This document shows, piece after piece, positions 37,272 to 46,627 of a DNA stretch of 64,000 bases. Position numbers and translations under genes: made by a program. Positions within the stretch are counted from its first letter, which is position 1. Each line of letters opens with the position of its first letter. Origin of the DNA: Pedobacter indicus (GTDB taxonomy: Bacteria; Bacteroidota; Bacteroidia; Sphingobacteriales; Sphingobacteriaceae); NCBI RefSeq assembly GCF_003449035.1, contig NZ_QRGB01000001.1, positions 620,001 through 684,000 on the forward strand, given 5' to 3'. Under the pieces are notes generated by a model. That model had not been told where the DNA came from and did not search any database. It saw only the letters and a program-made list of their open reading frames with translations.

Positions 37272-38621
37272 CTAATCGCTATCTAGTAGCGAAGAATCAA
37301 GTGTTTTTGTAGTTTTAGCACCTAATTTACGCAATTTTTCAATTTTTGAAATTATGTTACCCCGTCCGCTATCTAATTTTTTTCGAGCGTCTTCATGAGT
37401 TTTACTTAATAGGTTTATTTGCTTTTCTATTTTTTCCATATCGTCTATAAAGCCAACAAACTTATCATAAAGTAAACCCGCTTCGCGGGCAATAGCTATT
37501 ACATTTCGATTTTGTCTTTCTTGTTTCCAAAGTCCTGCAATTGTCCTAAGTGTAGCTAATAGTGTAGAAGGGCTAACTAAAACAACACGCCTCTCCCAAG
37601 CGAAATTAAATAAATCATTATCCATACTAATAGACATACTAAAGGACGATTCGATTGGTATAAATAATAAAACAAAATCAGGTGAATTTATCTGATATAG
37701 ATCACAATAATTTTTTGCAGATAGTTCGATGATATGATTTTTAACAGATTGCAAATGTTGTTTAGCGAAAAGACTTTTTTCTTCTTCGACTTCTGTATTG
37801 ATCCACCGTTCATAAGCAATCAGCGAGACTTTAGAATCGATAACAAGATTTTTCTCGTCTGGTAAATCAATAATAGCGTCAGGTTGCAGACGCTGCCCAT
37901 GATTGTTAACAAAACTTTCTTGTAACCGATATTCTTGGTTTTTAAGTAATCCAGAACGTTCTAATACACGTTCAAGGATAATTTCACCCCAATTTCCCTG
38001 TTTTTTATTGTTTCCTTTAAGGGCTTTTGATAAATTATTCGCTTCATCTTGTATCTGTTTACTCTGTTCAATCAATAGATCTACTGCGCCTTTCAACGAG
38101 TTTCTGTCTTTTGATTCCTCATTGTAAACTTGGTTCACCTTATCTTCGAATTTTCTTAAGTTTTCTTTGAATGGATTTATAATTTGAGAAAGATTCTTTT
38201 CACTGCTCTCGGAAAACCTTTCTGAATTTTCAGTTATTATACGATGTGCAATTAACTCAAAATCTTTATTCATCTGATTTTTTATCAGTTCTATTTCTTT
38301 TCTCTGTTCCGCCATTTTTTCAGACTGAGCATCAAAATAAGACTGTGTTTTTTCCAGTTTTTTTTGTGCTTGAATACTGGTTGCCCGTTCTGCTTCCAAT
38401 TCATTTTTAAGCATATTATTTTCTTGCTTTAAAAATGAAATAATTGTGTCTTTCTCCCTTTGTAAGCTTGTTATTTCATATTCTGACCGTGTTAGTCGAG
38501 TAAGTGTTTCGTCTTTTTCCCTGGTTAATCTGTCAACCCTAATTTTAAATTTCATTGACAAGCCAACGTATGTCACCGAAATAAAAAGAGCTGCTAAAAA
38601 TAAATAAATCGAATAATCCAT
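37272..38621 (-). CDS. rmuC: DNA recombination protein RmuC
   Basis: RmuC-family proteins are putative nucleases that restrain DNA inversions and rearrangements. The 449-residue protein has an N-terminal membrane segment (about residues 3-20), a long coiled coil (25-200), and the RmuC core with KGNNKKQGNWGEIILERVLE, the nuclease-like VIDSKVSLIAYERW and VVLVSPSTLLATLRT. Terminal helices follow. It is convergent with thiL and has a promoter-like element at 38642-38649. Family is clear; biochemical activity is inferred from the family. Confidence 0.93.
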   Translation of the reverse strand: MDYSIYLFLAALFISVTYVGLSMKFKIRVDRLTREKDETLTRLTRSEYEITSLQREKDTIISFLKQENNMLKNELEAERATSIQAQKKLEKTQSYFDAQSEKMAEQRKEIELIKNQMNKDFELIAHRIITENSERFSESSEKNLSQIINPFKENLRKFEDKVNQVYNEESKDRNSLKGAVDLLIEQSKQIQDEANNLSKALKGNNKKQGNWGEIILERVLERSGLLKNQEYRLQESFVNNHGQRLQPDAIIDLPDEKNLVIDSKVSLIAYERWINTEVEEEKSLFAKQHLQSVKNHIIELSAKNYCDLYQINSPDFVLLFIPIESSFSMSISMDNDLFNFAWERRVVLVSPSTLLATLRTIAGLWKQERQNRNVIAIAREAGLLYDKFVGFIDDMEKIEKQINLLSKTHEDARKKLDSGRGNIISKIEKLRKLGAKTTKTLDSSLLDSD

Positions 38622-38641
38622 TGATAAAAAAATTAGTATAA

Positions 38642-38649
38642 CAAAGCTA
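38642..38649 (-). promoter_or_regulatory. -7 promoter element of rmuC
   Basis: TAGCTTTG on the minus strand matches TAnnTTTG about 20 bases before the rmuC ATG at 38621. Confidence 0.4.
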
Positions 38650-38826
38650 ATAAATTTAGCTTACTAATAAAATCGGATATTTTGACAGTTATTCCAATGT
38701 AATTAGCAAAATATGAGAATATTATTACGAAAACTATTGTCTACTTCGTCTTTTTTGAATTATTTTTATTGCGGTACATAAATTGATAATACATTATTTA
38801 AAACACGAAACAAAAGGAAAAGTAAA

Positions 38827-39513
38827 ATGGGATTAATGTTGTTTATTATCATTGCTATCATCAGTTTTGGTGTGCAATGGAAATTCAAGAATAAATTTAA
38901 GAAATATTCAGAAACTCCGCTGATGAGCGGAATGAGCGGAAAAGATATCGCTTTGAAGATGCTCCATGATAATGGTATATACGATGTGGAAGTTTTATCG
39001 GTCCAAGGAAGATTATCAGATCATTACAATCCAGCAAACCGCACGGTAAATTTGAGTCCTGAAGTATATGAAGGAAGAAGTGTCGCTGCAGCTGCTGTTG
39101 CTGCACACGAATGTGGTCACGCTGTGCAACATGCTAAGGCATATTCATGGTTAACACTGCGCTCAGCAGTGGTACCTTTAGTTAATATCGCGTCTAATTT
39201 AACATCAGTGGTATTGATGATCGGTTTGTTTATGTTTTTTGCCTCGGGTAATATCCTTTTATTAGGTATTGGAGTAGCTGCTTTAGCGATCACAACGTTA
39301 TTTGCTTTTATCACCTTACCTGTTGAATTTGACGCTTCCAAAAGGGCTTTAGCCTGGTTAGATATGAATCCGTCAGTGATGGGCGACAGTATTGAGCATA
39401 GAGGAGCTAAAGATGCCCTGAAATGGGCCGCTATGACCTACGTTGTTGCTGCTTTATCTGCTTTGGCTACCTTGGCCTATTATGCCAGCTTTTTATTCGG
39501 TGGCAGAGATTAA
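38827..39513 (+). CDS. YugP-type zinc metallopeptidase
   Basis: A 228-residue membrane-associated peptidase. An N-terminal hydrophobic segment (residues 2-20), the zinc site AAHECGHAVQHA near residue 97, and two further hydrophobic stretches (VVLMIGLFMFFAS, LLLGIGVAALAITTLF) are visible. The downstream acidic ligand lies in LPVEFDASKRALAWL. This matches the YugP/DUF2227-like zinc peptidase family, related to HtpX. Its substrates are unknown; membrane protein quality control is an analogy. Followed by a clear terminator at 39556-39588. Confidence 0.85.
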   Translation: MGLMLFIIIAIISFGVQWKFKNKFKKYSETPLMSGMSGKDIALKMLHDNGIYDVEVLSVQGRLSDHYNPANRTVNLSPEVYEGRSVAAAAVAAHECGHAVQHAKAYSWLTLRSAVVPLVNIASNLTSVVLMIGLFMFFASGNILLLGIGVAALAITTLFAFITLPVEFDASKRALAWLDMNPSVMGDSIEHRGAKDALKWAAMTYVVAALSALATLAYYASFLFGGRD

Positions 39514-39555
39514 TATCAACTGATATTAATAATTAGTAATTTTAAATTTTCTTTA

Positions 39556-39588
39556 AAGGGAATGGTTTGAGCCGTTCCCTTTTTTTTT
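39556..39588 (+). terminator. Rho-independent terminator after the metallopeptidase gene
   Basis: A 10-bp stem AAGGGAATGG/CCGTTCCCTT (one G-U pair) with a 6-nt loop TTTGAG, followed by nine T residues. Confidence 0.9.
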
Positions 39589-39959
39589 GAACGTTTGGGT
39601 CACTTCCCAGTCGAATTTCCCTCCCTCTACCTACATAATAAAACTTAACTATAAAAAGGACAGCTGAATTATTAATGGGTTTTTAGTAATCTCAAATTCA
39701 ACTAAAATGCAAATTTTTCAAAGATAAGAATTCATACTCCGATAGATCTTGTATTACTTGTTCCCGTTATGCACCCGTAGTGCTCCCGTTGCCAACCCGT
39801 ACAAAAGGTTGTTTGATCGAGTTCACTACGATATAATAACGCGATCAATACGTGTTATAGTAAAACATGGTATATCGAATATATGGTCAATATTTTTCGT
39901 ATAAAATTGGAAATTGATAGGAATTTATGCCCGGGGAATTAGTTATGGATACGAAGAGG
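39589..39959. other. Intergenic stretch without a gene
   Basis: A 371-bp stretch between the metallopeptidase terminator and the ybeY stop. No ORF over 20 codons here looks credible. The only structure seen is the CCCGT repeat at 39757-39800. The right part is AT-rich (for example the area 39880-39910), without a clear promoter for a neighbour, both flanking genes reading toward it. Confidence 0.6.
39757..39800. repeat. Four tandem 11-bp units sharing CCCGT/ACGGG
   Basis: CCCGT occurs at 39763, 39774, 39785 and 39796, exactly 11 bp apart. On the minus strand the four units start ACGGG, and three of the four keep CA at positions 8-9. The spacing is about one helical turn, so the copies face the same side of the DNA. 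Confidence 0.85.
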
Positions 39960-40388
39960 TTATTTCCAACGTTGGGCTAGATATTCGTTTTCCTTTTCCG
40001 TCATAAGATATTTTTCTTCTTTATTTTTGTCGGAGTAACCCATCAAGTGTAAAATACCATGGATCATTACACGATGAAGTTCATCTTTGAACTCAAGAGA
40101 AAATGTACTTGCATTTTCTACGACACGGTCAATACTGATAAAAATATCACCGGATATTTCCTTGCTTTTTTCACTGTTATCAAAGGTGATGATATCTGTG
40201 AAGGTATCGTGGTTTAAATATTCTTGGTTAATTTTGAGCAAATAGGAATCAGAACAAAAAATAAAGTTCAATTCTCCGAGAAAGAAGTCTTCGTTTTCAA
40301 GTGTAGCTTGTATCCATTTTCGCAATTTCATCTTACTTTTTAAAGTAAATTCGATTTCCTCGACAAAAAAATGGATTTTCTGGCTCAT
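39960..40388 (-). CDS. ybeY: Endoribonuclease YbeY
   Basis: YbeY is a zinc-dependent ribonuclease acting in 16S rRNA 3'-end maturation and 70S quality control. The 142-residue protein carries the metal-binding motif HGILHLMGYSDKNKEE. The usual motif is HGxLHLxGYDH, so the third ligand position reads S-D-K here rather than D-H, a form common in Bacteroidota. The N-terminal region (LNFIFCSDSYLLKINQEYLNHDT) matches the family. It is convergent with the metallopeptidase gene across a non-coding gap. Confidence 0.93.
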   Translation of the reverse strand: MSQKIHFFVEEIEFTLKSKMKLRKWIQATLENEDFFLGELNFIFCSDSYLLKINQEYLNHDTFTDIITFDNSEKSKEISGDIFISIDRVVENASTFSLEFKDELHRVMIHGILHLMGYSDKNKEEKYLMTEKENEYLAQRWK

Positions 40389-40462
40389 GATATAAGATTT
40401 ATCGACGAATTTATTGTTTTTATTTCAACTTTTCATTGACATATTTTCCTTTATTTTAATAT

Positions 40463-40470
40463 TATCTTTG
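40463..40470 (+). promoter_or_regulatory. -7 promoter element of the unknown gene at 40479
   Basis: TATCTTTG matches TAnnTTTG and ends 8 bases before the ATG. A TTG at 40436 lies 24 bases upstream of it, slightly farther than the usual 19-21. A near-leaderless transcript is implied. Confidence 0.5.
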
Positions 40471-40478
40471 CAAGAGCT

Positions 40479-41465
40479 ATGGAGGCAAAATTTTATAATC
40501 CGTTTGAAGATTTTACGTTTGATACTGTCCGGTGTTTTTTAACTGGTGAGAAGTTAGAAGACCCATTATTCTTTCCAGTTTTTCCGAAGTGGATTTTAAA
40601 AGACTATGGCTTGGAAGATATGCCTTTCAAGATGCTAGATGAGAATGTAAAGCGATATAGCGATCTGACGCTTCCATGCTGTCAGCGTGTCTACGATCGA
40701 TTGGAAGCGTTGGACAAGCAAGCTGAGGAAGCTTTTAAAGGGGGGTACAAGGATGTTAGTAGGCTAGATTCTGACTTTCTGTTTCAGTGGATAGCTAAAT
40801 GGGTTTATGGGATTATTTTTAATGAAATTCAAGTAGGGATAAGACAGCAGGTTATGAGCGGAGAACCTTTGAATTTTTCCCAAACGCTGATGCAAAAATT
40901 TAGAAATTTGCACACGATGCTCCAATCGCTGATCCACGACGTTGAATTTGAAAATCAACCACCTTATAGTATTCTCATTTTCGAGGTTGATAATCCAGAA
41001 AATACGTACAATTATCGCGATGAGATCAATACATTGGTTTTTTCTCTCAGGATAAAAGATTTGGGTATTATAGCTTGTTTGCAAGACAATGAGGCAAACC
41101 TGCGTTATCATCAGGAGGCATTAGATGATGTTTGGAGTAAAAAACTGCATCCGATTCAGTTTGAGGAATTATGTGCCCGCTTTTTTTATTCTTGTTACCT
41201 ATTTAACCGTTTGCCGGATTACATGGTCACTTCTTTGGATGAAAAGATCTTCATCGAACCAATGTCGCTCTTGGGTGTAAATTCGCGACCTGTTTTTGAT
41301 CAGTGGCAGTCGAAGACCTATGGGCAGGTATTGGAGAATTTCTGGAAACCCTGGGGGTATACATTGTTTGAAATTATAAAAGACCCTGAAAACCCGATGT
41401 CATTTATCTATGATGGGGAAAAAAATGTTATGTCGACCGACCAGATAAATCTACCGAAGGGATAA
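40479..41465 (+). CDS. Conserved-looking protein of unknown function
   Basis: A 328-residue soluble protein with no signal peptide or membrane segment. I do not recognise a family. The N-terminus holds a Cys-containing element, DTVRCFLTGEKLEDPLFFPVF, and a CC pair (TLPCCQRVYDRLEAL) about 45 residues later, which could be a degenerate zinc site. Aromatic and acidic residues are abundant, and a predicted alpha/beta core follows. Its own promoter element and codon use like its neighbours suggest a native single gene. It is convergent with the rhomboid gene, separated by a weak terminator. Confidence 0.8.
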   Translation: MEAKFYNPFEDFTFDTVRCFLTGEKLEDPLFFPVFPKWILKDYGLEDMPFKMLDENVKRYSDLTLPCCQRVYDRLEALDKQAEEAFKGGYKDVSRLDSDFLFQWIAKWVYGIIFNEIQVGIRQQVMSGEPLNFSQTLMQKFRNLHTMLQSLIHDVEFENQPPYSILIFEVDNPENTYNYRDEINTLVFSLRIKDLGIIACLQDNEANLRYHQEALDDVWSKKLHPIQFEELCARFFYSCYLFNRLPDYMVTSLDEKIFIEPMSLLGVNSRPVFDQWQSKTYGQVLENFWKPWGYTLFEIIKDPENPMSFIYDGEKNVMSTDQINLPKG

Positions 41466-41520
41466 ATCTAATTTTGTTTTCTATTCAATAGATATTATTT
41501 AAATAGCCGATGAATGCGGC

Positions 41521-41547
41521 AATAGTTTACTTGATGAACTATTTTTT
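41521..41547 (+). terminator. Probable terminator of the unknown gene
   Basis: A short 7-bp stem AATAGTT/AACTATT with a 9-nt loop leads into TTTTTT. Weak, but well placed between convergent genes. Confidence 0.45.
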
Positions 41548-41548
41548 G

Positions 41549-42184
41549 TTAGAACATTTGTCCAATCTGATTTATAAAATTTCCTAAAACTGCTGGATAT
41601 AAAAGGATTGTAAGCGCCAGGCCGGTAAGTGCACCGTAGAAATGGGCATCGTGGTTGATACTGTCATTTGCCGAATTGGCTGCCCATACACAATATGCAA
41701 GATAAAGAGGCCCGAAAATAACAGCTGGAATAGGAATGGGAATAAAGAAAAGATAGATGGACATAGAAGGGTTGAACAGAATGAAGCTAAAGAGTATAGC
41801 TGAAATAGCTCCTGAAGCACCTAGGCTATGATAACCATAATTGTTTTTGTGTTTGAAAATTGTTGGTATATCACTCAAGATCAATGCAAGTACGTAAATT
41901 AATAAAAATTGGATGTGTCCCCATGAACTGATGTTGGCCAAGACGCGTTCAAGAGGAAATCCAAAGAAGAAGAAAGTAAGCATATTGAACAGCAAGTGCA
42001 TCCAATCACGGTGGATAATTCCACTAGTCAATACCGTATACAGATTTTTTCCTCTGCTCACTGTATAGGGATGGAGCATGAACTTACCAAAGAGTTGTGG
42101 ATTTGAAAATGTATAGATGCTTGTAATTAATGTAAAAACTAGGATGAAACTTGCAACGGGTGTATAGATGATGTATTCTTGCAT
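41549..42184 (-). CDS. Rhomboid-family intramembrane serine protease
   Basis: A 211-residue protein with about six membrane segments. The rhomboid signatures are visible: HLLFNMLTFFFFG (transmembrane 2), SLGASGAISAILF carrying the nucleophile Ser of GxSG, and the catalytic His region DAHFYGALTGLAL. Rhomboids cleave single-pass membrane substrates within the bilayer. The substrate is unknown. The gene is downstream of the radical SAM gene with a 67-bp gap on the same strand. Confidence 0.9.
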   Translation of the reverse strand: MQEYIIYTPVASFILVFTLITSIYTFSNPQLFGKFMLHPYTVSRGKNLYTVLTSGIIHRDWMHLLFNMLTFFFFGFPLERVLANISSWGHIQFLLIYVLALILSDIPTIFKHKNNYGYHSLGASGAISAILFSFILFNPSMSIYLFFIPIPIPAVIFGPLYLAYCVWAANSANDSINHDAHFYGALTGLALTILLYPAVLGNFINQIGQMF

Positions 42185-42251
42185 TGTATAGTCTGAGTTA
42201 CTTGTTTTAAATCTTGATTTGAAAGGTAATAAAAATACGTTAATTTGAAAT

Positions 42252-43322
42252 TTAATCTGCGAATAAATTTAATTGCCTTCCGTTCTTTGGTAAAAAGATA
42301 TCCGTTCTAAGAGGACTTAGTGTTCTGTCTTTCATGTATTTTTGCTTTGCTATTTTAAAGAGTGAATGGATGCTTTCTGCTAAATGGCCGCTTCCACGCA
42401 TTCGTCTGCTCCAGTCACTGTCGTTTAATTTTCCACCATGCGATGCCTGAACTCCATGTAAGATCTTTTCAGCCCTGTCAGGGAATGTCTTATTGACCCA
42501 ATCAGTAAAAATGTCTGAAATAGCACCATTCAGACGTACCAAAGTAAAAGAAGCGGATTGTGCACCTGCATTAGCCGCAGCTTGTATCAGTTTGGGCATT
42601 TCGTCACTATTCAGCCCGGGCACAATGGGCGCGCACATGAGCATTACCGGAATACCTTCTTGACTGAGTTTTTCTATTACTTTGAGACGACCTTTGGCTG
42701 TTACTGTCCGGGGTTCCATCTTTTGTCGCAAGTCTTCATTTAAAGAGTTAATCGTGATGGCTACATTAACCAGACTTTTTTCTGCCAGCCGTTTTAATAT
42801 GTCGATATCTCTTTGAATAAGGCTATTTTTTGTAATGATTGATACGGGATGATTATATTCATCGAAAATATTGAGAAGAGACCGCGTGATTTGTAACTTT
42901 CTTTCGATAGGTTGATAGCAATCCGTATTGCCTGAAAGCACGATTGTTTTTGCTTGGTATCCTTTTTTATTCAATTCCTTTTCCAGGAGTTCGGCGGCGT
43001 TATGCTTTACAATAATTTTTTGTTCAAAATCTAAACCTGCACTAAAACCCCAATATTCGTGTGAGTTCCTTGCATAACAGTAGATACAACCGTGTTCACA
43101 ACCTTGATATGGGTTAACGGACTGACTGAAAAATAAATCAGGACTGTTATTTAAGCTGATAATTTTTTTCGGTGTTTCTTTGAAAAATTTTGTCTGGTTA
43201 TTTTCAATGAACTTTTCGTCAAGACCCTCAATAAATTCTTGTACATATTGATTTCCTAAAAATTTATTATTGGGGTTAACTTGAGAACCTCTCCCTTTTA
43301 TAAAACCGTCGGTGATATCCAT
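42252..43322 (-). CDS. PA0069/SplB-like radical SAM protein
   Basis: A 356-residue iron-sulfur enzyme. The radical SAM cluster is CEHGCIYCYARNS (CxxxCxxC), and the following GNTDCYQPIERKLQITRSLL and FTLVRLNGAISDIF match the PA0069 (Rv2578c) family, related to spore photoproduct lyase. Function is unproven. The ATG lies at the outer edge of a long perfect hairpin (43321-43361), so its expression may be controlled by that structure. It follows the LUD gene by 39 bp on the minus strand. Family is clear. Confidence 0.88.
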   Translation of the reverse strand: MDITDGFIKGRGSQVNPNNKFLGNQYVQEFIEGLDEKFIENNQTKFFKETPKKIISLNNSPDLFFSQSVNPYQGCEHGCIYCYARNSHEYWGFSAGLDFEQKIIVKHNAAELLEKELNKKGYQAKTIVLSGNTDCYQPIERKLQITRSLLNIFDEYNHPVSIITKNSLIQRDIDILKRLAEKSLVNVAITINSLNEDLRQKMEPRTVTAKGRLKVIEKLSQEGIPVMLMCAPIVPGLNSDEMPKLIQAAANAGAQSASFTLVRLNGAISDIFTDWVNKTFPDRAEKILHGVQASHGGKLNDSDWSRRMRGSGHLAESIHSLFKIAKQKYMKDRTLSPLRTDIFLPKNGRQLNLFAD

Positions 43323-43361
43323 CTGATAAAAATACTAAATTTTTTAGTATTTTTATCAGAT
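43321..43361. repeat. 19-bp-arm inverted repeat filling the gap between two genes
   Basis: Two perfect 19-bp arms (outer bases ATCTGATAAAAATACTAAA) flank a 3-nt loop of T. It occupies the whole gap between the LUD stop and the radical SAM start, and includes two bases of that start codon. No T-run follows it in the minus direction, so it is not a classical terminator. An RNA hairpin that hides the start, or an operator, is possible. Confidence 0.8.
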
Positions 43362-44024
43362 TTATTCTTTTTTGTCTTTAACTGCAATCGAATCGTCTAA
43401 TAGAAAAACAAAGAGTTCGCGAGGGCCGTGAGCACCCAAAACGAGTGTTTTTTCAATATCAGCGGTTCTGCTCGGACCGGTAATCAGATTGATCATGGAT
43501 GGCAGCTTATAATTATATTTTGTTTTTAAGAAGTCTAAACCATCCTTAATATCTGGTAAAACTTGTGAGGTATACGCTACAACGATATGGATATGCGGAA
43601 AAATAGCTAATCTTCGTCCTATTGGGCTGCCGCTGCTGATAAGTACACTGCCGTTTCTCGCAATTAACGCTTCACAAAATGTGATACCGGCATCGGCCTT
43701 GTCAAAATCGGTATCTGTACTGTAATAAGGGAAGTCATATTTGCCCAATAGGCGTTGTAATTCTGGTTCCCAAACGTACATTTTTCGCATGGTGAACTGT
43801 TCTGCTAAAAGGAGTAAATTCTCAACCAAGTCTAGTTCATCTTCACAGAAAACAAACTTCCCTGCAACAGCTGAGAATTGTTTAGCAAATTCAATTTCCA
43901 ATGGTTCTGTAAATGGCGGATAAAGAGGAGATTCCTCCATATTGAGATATGGATTATCCCTCTTTTGCAACAAAGCAGCTCTGATTTTTTTTAAAATCCT
44001 TTCTTTGGCAGTTGCTTGCTTCAT
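43362..44024 (-). CDS. LUD-domain protein (LutC/YkgG family)
   Basis: A 220-residue cytoplasmic protein of the LutC/YkgG fold. Visible are FVFCEDELDLVENLLLLAEQ, GITFCEALIARNGSVLISSGS and LITGPSRTADIEKTLVLGAHGPRELFVFLLD, the family's C-terminal hallmark. LutC belongs to the LutABC lactate-utilisation complex; here LutA and LutB are absent. In Bacteroidota a solitary copy next to ftsH is common, and its role is uncertain. It lies 4 bp downstream of ftsH. Confidence 0.85.
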   Translation of the reverse strand: MKQATAKERILKKIRAALLQKRDNPYLNMEESPLYPPFTEPLEIEFAKQFSAVAGKFVFCEDELDLVENLLLLAEQFTMRKMYVWEPELQRLLGKYDFPYYSTDTDFDKADAGITFCEALIARNGSVLISSGSPIGRRLAIFPHIHIVVAYTSQVLPDIKDGLDFLKTKYNYKLPSMINLITGPSRTADIEKTLVLGAHGPRELFVFLLDDSIAVKDKKE

Positions 44025-44028
44025 TGAT

Positions 44029-46134
44029 CTACTCGGTCTTATTCTCGTCCTTACCTGTACTGTCGAAGGTATCTGAATTATCTCCTACGCCATCGTGAAC
44101 GAGGTTATCCGTAACAGAACGCTGATCTGGTTCGTCGTTGCCACTGTTCACAAATTCATCGTATGCAGTACGTTTATCGAACGGTCTTTTGCCCAAAAGC
44201 TCTTCGAGATCAGATTGGAATAAAATCTCCTTATCTAGTAATTTCTCGGCTAGTTTTTCTAACCCTTCTATGTTTGCCTGTAGCAATTTTTTAGTGCGTT
44301 CATAGCAATCAGCAATCAACATACGTACTTCGTCATCGATGAGTTCAGCTGTTTTTTCAGAATATGGTTTATTAAACTGATTGCTTTCCTGTACTTCATT
44401 GAATGAAACATTACCGATACGATGATTCATACCGTATACGGTTACCATGGCGTAGGCCAGTTTGGTGATACGCTCTAAGTCGTTTTGAGCACCTGTAGAA
44501 ATTTTACCGAAGGTAATGTCTTCCGCGACACGACCACCCATCGTCATACATATCGTATCTATTAATTGTTCGGTCGTGTATAAAAACTGTTCTTTGGGAA
44601 GGTATTGTGCATAACCCAAAGCTGCTACCCCTCTTGGTACGATTGATACCTTCACGAGAGGGTCAACATGTTCTAAGAACCAGCCGGCTATGGCGTGTCC
44701 AGCTTCGTGATAGGCGACGATTCTTTTTTCCTCGGGTGAAATAATTTTGTTTTTCTTCTCCAAACCTCCGATAACGCGGTCAATAGCATCTTGAAAATCT
44801 TGCATATCGACTGCCTCCTTACTTCTTCTAGCAGCGATAAGTGCAGCTTCGTTACATACGTTAGCTATTTCTGCTCCGGCAAATCCCGGGGTCTGAGCTG
44901 ATAGTTTCTTGGCGTCGACGTCTGAGGCTAATTTAATTGGCTTTAAATGCACTTTAAAAATTTGCTCACGTCCTACTAGATCTGGTTTGTCGATTGATAT
45001 TTGTCGGTCGAATCGTCCCGGACGGAGCAACGCAGCGTCCAATACATCTGGTCGGTTCGTGGCCGCCATGATGATAATACCAGAATCGGTTCCAAATCCG
45101 TCCATCTCAACCAAAAGTTGGTTGAGTGTGTTTTCCCGCTCATCATTTCCTCCCATCATGCTATTTTTTCCACGCGCCCTACCGATAGCATCAATTTCGT
45201 CAATAAAGATGATACAGGGAGCTTTTTCTTTGGCTTGTTTAAATAAATCTCGTACACGTGAAGCGCCGACACCAACGAACATTTCTACAAAGTCAGATCC
45301 TGACAATGAGAAAAACGGAACTTGTGCTTCACCAGCGACTGCTTTTGCCAACAGGGTTTTACCTGTACCTGGTGATCCCACTAACAGAGCGCCTTTTGGT
45401 ATCTTACCTCCGAGATTGGTATATTTTTTTGGATTTCTTAAGAAATCAACGATCTCCATTACCTCCTGTTTAGCTTCTTCTAAACCAGCCACGTCGTTGA
45501 ACGTAATGTTGACCTGTGATTCTTTATCAAATAGTTTAGCCTTCGACTTCCCGATATTGAAAATCTGTCCACCCGGCCCACCGCCGCCACTTCCCATGCG
45601 ACGCATAAGATATATCCAGAAAGCTATGATTAAAACAAAAGGCAATAACGTAAGCAGCCAACCGGTCCACGGACTGTTTCTTTCTTCAAGCTTTACACTG
45701 ACCCTTTCATTGGCGGGCAGGTCAGCCTGAGCTGCATTGAGTTTTCTTTCCAACGCGTCGAAAGAGCCTTCTTGGAAAACATACTGTGGGCCTTGTGCTC
45801 CACTAAGGTTTAAAGGGTTTTCCTGAGGCTGTACTTCTTTGTATTTATCGGTTGATAATTTATCCTTTTTGATAAATACCTCGACAGCGATCAATTCATT
45901 TTTCTTATAAGCAATAAGATGGTCCACATCTCCCGCTTTTAGCATATGTTCTTCAAAACGTTGATAGGTGATTTGCTTGGCTGTTTCGCCACTAAAAACA
46001 TATTGAAGCACGAAAAATCCTAGTAACAGGATCATCCATAACCACATGATATTAAACCGAGGCGGTTTAGGTGTTATCTTCTTGCTGGGTACCTTCTTAT
46101 TACCTCTTGCCTGGTTTGAAAACTTTTGTTCCAT
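44029..46134 (-). CDS. ftsH: ATP-dependent zinc metalloprotease FtsH
   Basis: FtsH is the membrane AAA+ protease that degrades unfolded membrane proteins and regulators such as LpxC. The 701-residue protein has an N-terminal membrane segment (about residues 30-48), an extracytoplasmic domain, a second segment near 160-178, Walker [14 protein letters not shown], Walker [13 protein letters not shown], the second-region SRH block [14 protein letters not shown], and the zinc site [13 protein letters not shown]. The C-terminal tail is acidic and disordered. It follows rsfS by 74 bp. Given lpxC downstream in the window, control of LpxC by this protease is possible. Confidence 0.97.
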   Translation of the reverse strand: MEQKFSNQARGNKKVPSKKITPKPPRFNIMWLWMILLLGFFVLQYVFSGETAKQITYQRFEEHMLKAGDVDHLIAYKKNELIAVEVFIKKDKLSTDKYKEVQPQENPLNLSGAQGPQYVFQEGSFDALERKLNAAQADLPANERVSVKLEERNSPWTGWLLTLLPFVLIIAFWIYLMRRMGSGGGGPGGQIFNIGKSKAKLFDKESQVNITFNDVAGLEEAKQEVMEIVDFLRNPKKYTNLGGKIPKGALLVGSPGTGKTLLAKAVAGEAQVPFFSLSGSDFVEMFVGVGASRVRDLFKQAKEKAPCIIFIDEIDAIGRARGKNSMMGGNDERENTLNQLLVEMDGFGTDSGIIIMAATNRPDVLDAALLRPGRFDRQISIDKPDLVGREQIFKVHLKPIKLASDVDAKKLSAQTPGFAGAEIANVCNEAALIAARRSKEAVDMQDFQDAIDRVIGGLEKKNKIISPEEKRIVAYHEAGHAIAGWFLEHVDPLVKVSIVPRGVAALGYAQYLPKEQFLYTTEQLIDTICMTMGGRVAEDITFGKISTGAQNDLERITKLAYAMVTVYGMNHRIGNVSFNEVQESNQFNKPYSEKTAELIDDEVRMLIADCYERTKKLLQANIEGLEKLAEKLLDKEILFQSDLEELLGKRPFDKRTAYDEFVNSGNDEPDQRSVTDNLVHDGVGDNSDTFDSTGKDENKTE

Positions 46135-46208
46135 TCTAAATCTTTATAGTATCACAACTTCTTGTTGTTTTTCTGTTTTATTTTTATCTAAATTAAGCTT
46201 TTCTTGTG

Positions 46209-46583
46209 CTAAGCACTCTTGTAATTTTCCATTTTTGCGTCACCCCACAGGTCCTCAATTCCATAATACGACCTTTTCTCTGTTTTGAAGATATGAACGA
46301 CGACATTTATATAATCTAAAAGCACCCATTCTCCTAATTCATAGCCTTCTTTTCTCCAGGGATCCTGTTTCAAAGAGGAGTATATTTCTTTTTCAACGCT
46401 ATCTGCTAAAGCTCGTACCTGTGTAGATGAGTCTGCATGGGATATAACGAAAAAATCTGTAACTGATGCATTGAGTTTTCTAAGATCAACACGCACGATA
46501 TCATTCCCTTTCTTTTCTTGGAGGCCATGAACAGCTATCTCCGAAATGTAGGTGGATTCATTTGACTTTTTATTTTTTGTCAT
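46209..46583 (-). CDS. rsfS: Ribosomal silencing factor RsfS
   Basis: RsfS binds L14 and blocks subunit joining in stationary phase. The 124-residue protein has KGNDIVRVDLRKLNASVTDFFVI, ADSSTQVRALADSVEKEI, and the terminal WVLLDYINVVVHIFK and YYGIEDLWGDAK. All are diagnostic. ATG 46583 (MTKNKKSNE) is chosen; an upstream TTG frame to 46604 adds an unlikely N-terminus and approaches the divergent birA. It begins the minus-strand rsfS-ftsH-LUD-radical SAM order. Confidence 0.95.
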   Translation of the reverse strand: MTKNKKSNESTYISEIAVHGLQEKKGNDIVRVDLRKLNASVTDFFVISHADSSTQVRALADSVEKEIYSSLKQDPWRKEGYELGEWVLLDYINVVVHIFKTEKRSYYGIEDLWGDAKMENYKSA

Positions 46584-46627
46584 TAAAAATATTAGTTTTG
46601 ACAATTATTAACATATTTTCAGCACTC

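Noticed and set aside
44909-45730. 273-codon plus-strand open frame antisense to ftsH
   Set aside because: It is the shadow of the ftsH AAA domain; its translation shows no family motif and the ftsH frame is unambiguous.
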